Of a DNA stretch of 64,000 bases, positions 63,375-64,000 are shown piece by piece. Both the position numbers and the translations under genes were made by a program. The DNA comes from Labilithrix luteola (GTDB lineage: Bacteria; Myxococcota_A; Polyangia; Polyangiales; Polyangiaceae): NCBI RefSeq assembly GCF_001263205.1, contig NZ_CP012333.1, positions 4,317,001 to 4,381,000 on the forward strand, written 5' to 3'. The notes beneath the pieces are model-generated. The model did not search any database, was not told the origin of the DNA, and saw only the letters and a list, made by a program, of their open reading frames with translations. Every line of letters starts with the position of its first letter. Position 1 is the stretch's first letter.

Positions 63375-63703
63375 AGCTCGTCGGCAAGGTCTCCCTCGAA
63401 GACGTCAAGACGACGGGCCTCGTCCGCCTCGAGCATCCGCCGTTCGACGTGCTCGTCGCCTGGGTCGACGACAAGCCTTTCGCGATGGAAGATGCGTGCA
63501 ATCACGCCGGCGCGAGCCTCGCCGAAGGCTGGCTCGAAGGCGCCTGCGTCGTCTGTCCGATGCACGGCTACGTCTTCGACCTCGCCACGGGCAAACTCCT
63601 CCGCCCGAGAGGCCTCTGCTCCGATCAGCGGACATACGTGGCGAAGATCGAAGGCGACCAGATCGCCGTCTACGACGAATTCAAACTGACGATCATCGGG
63701 TAG
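63371..63703 (+). CDS. Small Rieske [2Fe-2S] protein
   Basis: 110 aa. TTG start at 63371 overlaps the previous stop (TTGA). The Rieske cluster ligands are complete: CNHAGASLAEG (Cys-x-His) and CPMHGYVFD (Cys-x2-His). It has no signal or membrane segment, so this is a soluble ferredoxin-like Rieske, of the type that serves as an electron carrier for oxygenases (or NirD-like). No oxygenase is in the operon. Its partner may be the SDR/folE pathway or an unlinked enzyme. Confidence 0.9.
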   Translation: MKLVGKVSLEDVKTTGLVRLEHPPFDVLVAWVDDKPFAMEDACNHAGASLAEGWLEGACVVCPMHGYVFDLATGKLLRPRGLCSDQRTYVAKIEGDQIAVYDEFKLTIIG

Positions 63704-63797
63704 CGTCGAGCCGCTCGCGCGCCCGCCACCCGCGCCCGACGAAGATCGACGAGCGCCCTGTCACGAAAATCCGGGGTGAGACGACGTCGCTCCAACG

Positions 63798-64000
63798 ATG
63801 GTGCGGTCGCTCTTGGGAGTGGTGCTCGTGGTTGCCTTGGGGCTCGTCGCTTCGGACGTCGGTGCGCAGACGTTGTGGGACCCGCGCGTGACGCGCGTGC
63901 GCATCCGCAAACGAGCGCACTCGATGGAGCTCCTTGCGGCCGTCGACGGAACGCACGAGAAGAGGATCGCGAAGTATCGCGTGGCCATCGGGCCGGGAGG
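63798..64000 (+). CDS. L,D-transpeptidase-like protein, N-terminal part
   Basis: The gene runs off the right edge; 67 codons are visible from ATG 63798. After a signal peptide (MVRSLLGVVLVVALGLVASDVGAQ) the sequence TRVRIRKRAHSMELLAAVDG then RIAKYRVAIGPGG matches the start of YkuD L,D-transpeptidase domains, where a strand pair precedes the typical VAIG.GG turn. Such enzymes cross-link peptidoglycan or attach lipoproteins. The catalytic Cys would lie beyond the window, so activity cannot be judged. Confidence 0.7.
   Translation, partial: MVRSLLGVVLVVALGLVASDVGAQTLWDPRVTRVRIRKRAHSMELLAAVDGTHEKRIAKYRVAIGPG

Overview
This is a GC-rich (about two thirds by eye) bacterial chromosome segment. I infer a myxobacterium (Myxococcota, probably Polyangiales-like). 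The reasons are two Ser/Thr protein kinases, three large soluble multi-PAS histidine kinases, many lipoproteins with Asp/Gly/Ser/Pro linkers and Cys-rich domains, a kinase/ECF sigma pair of the type known from Myxococcota, and mixed gene orientation with short operons. No transposase, integrase, phage gene or CRISPR array was seen, so this is ordinary chromosome. It includes dnaA and a probable replication origin near 39.3-40.1 kb.

Layout. 0-13.9 kb: regulator and GST, NUDIX regulator, a 0.5-kb block of inverted and direct repeats, Fe-superoxide dismutase, ureidoglycolate-lyase-like protein, a divergent zinc-finger kinase/ECF sigma pair, a hybrid histidine kinase, an omega-aminotransferase, and lipoproteins with a likely decayed propeller paralogue. 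14.2 kb: tRNA-Ser(GGA). 14.3-24.4 kb: a sulfatase-fold lipoprotein lacking the catalytic residues, a 1068-aa response-regulator protein with a PEGA tail, an Eis-like acetyltransferase, a membrane protein, and a secreted protein coupled to a membrane-anchored peptidase. 24.4-39 kb: hybrid kinase, vWA lipoprotein, a 985-aa repeat/PDZ protein, lactonase, kinase, thioesterase, an operon with miaE, and an outer-membrane barrel. 39-41.7 kb: tandem 19-bp repeats, a less GC-rich non-coding stretch and dnaA. 41.9-48 kb: histidine kinase, and an EmrAB efflux pair with a divergent LysR regulator. 48-51.3 kb: a three-gene exported operon (di-haem peroxidase, Tat metallophosphoesterase, cytochrome c). 51.4-56.5 kb: cysS, and a lipoprotein/MlaE/small protein/FtsX operon with no ATPase gene. 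56.5-61.3 kb: lipoproteins, then a translationally coupled pair: an M1-like peptidase with a dockerin-like tail and a lipoprotein with a cohesin-like domain. 61.4-64 kb: a tightly overlapped folE-SDR-LON-Rieske operon and the start of an L,D-transpeptidase gene.

Two points stand out. First, seven genes are each interrupted by a frameshift lying at a run of 4-7 G (or C), and in all seven one extra base in that run restores a normal protein. This looks like systematic homopolymer under-calling. The gene models here are given as corrected spans. One consequence is that an apparent membrane protein-MiaE fusion is probably two genes. Second, the cohesin/dockerin pair at 58.7-61.3 kb is the best candidate for an undescribed system: a surface lipoprotein that may hold a secreted peptidase.
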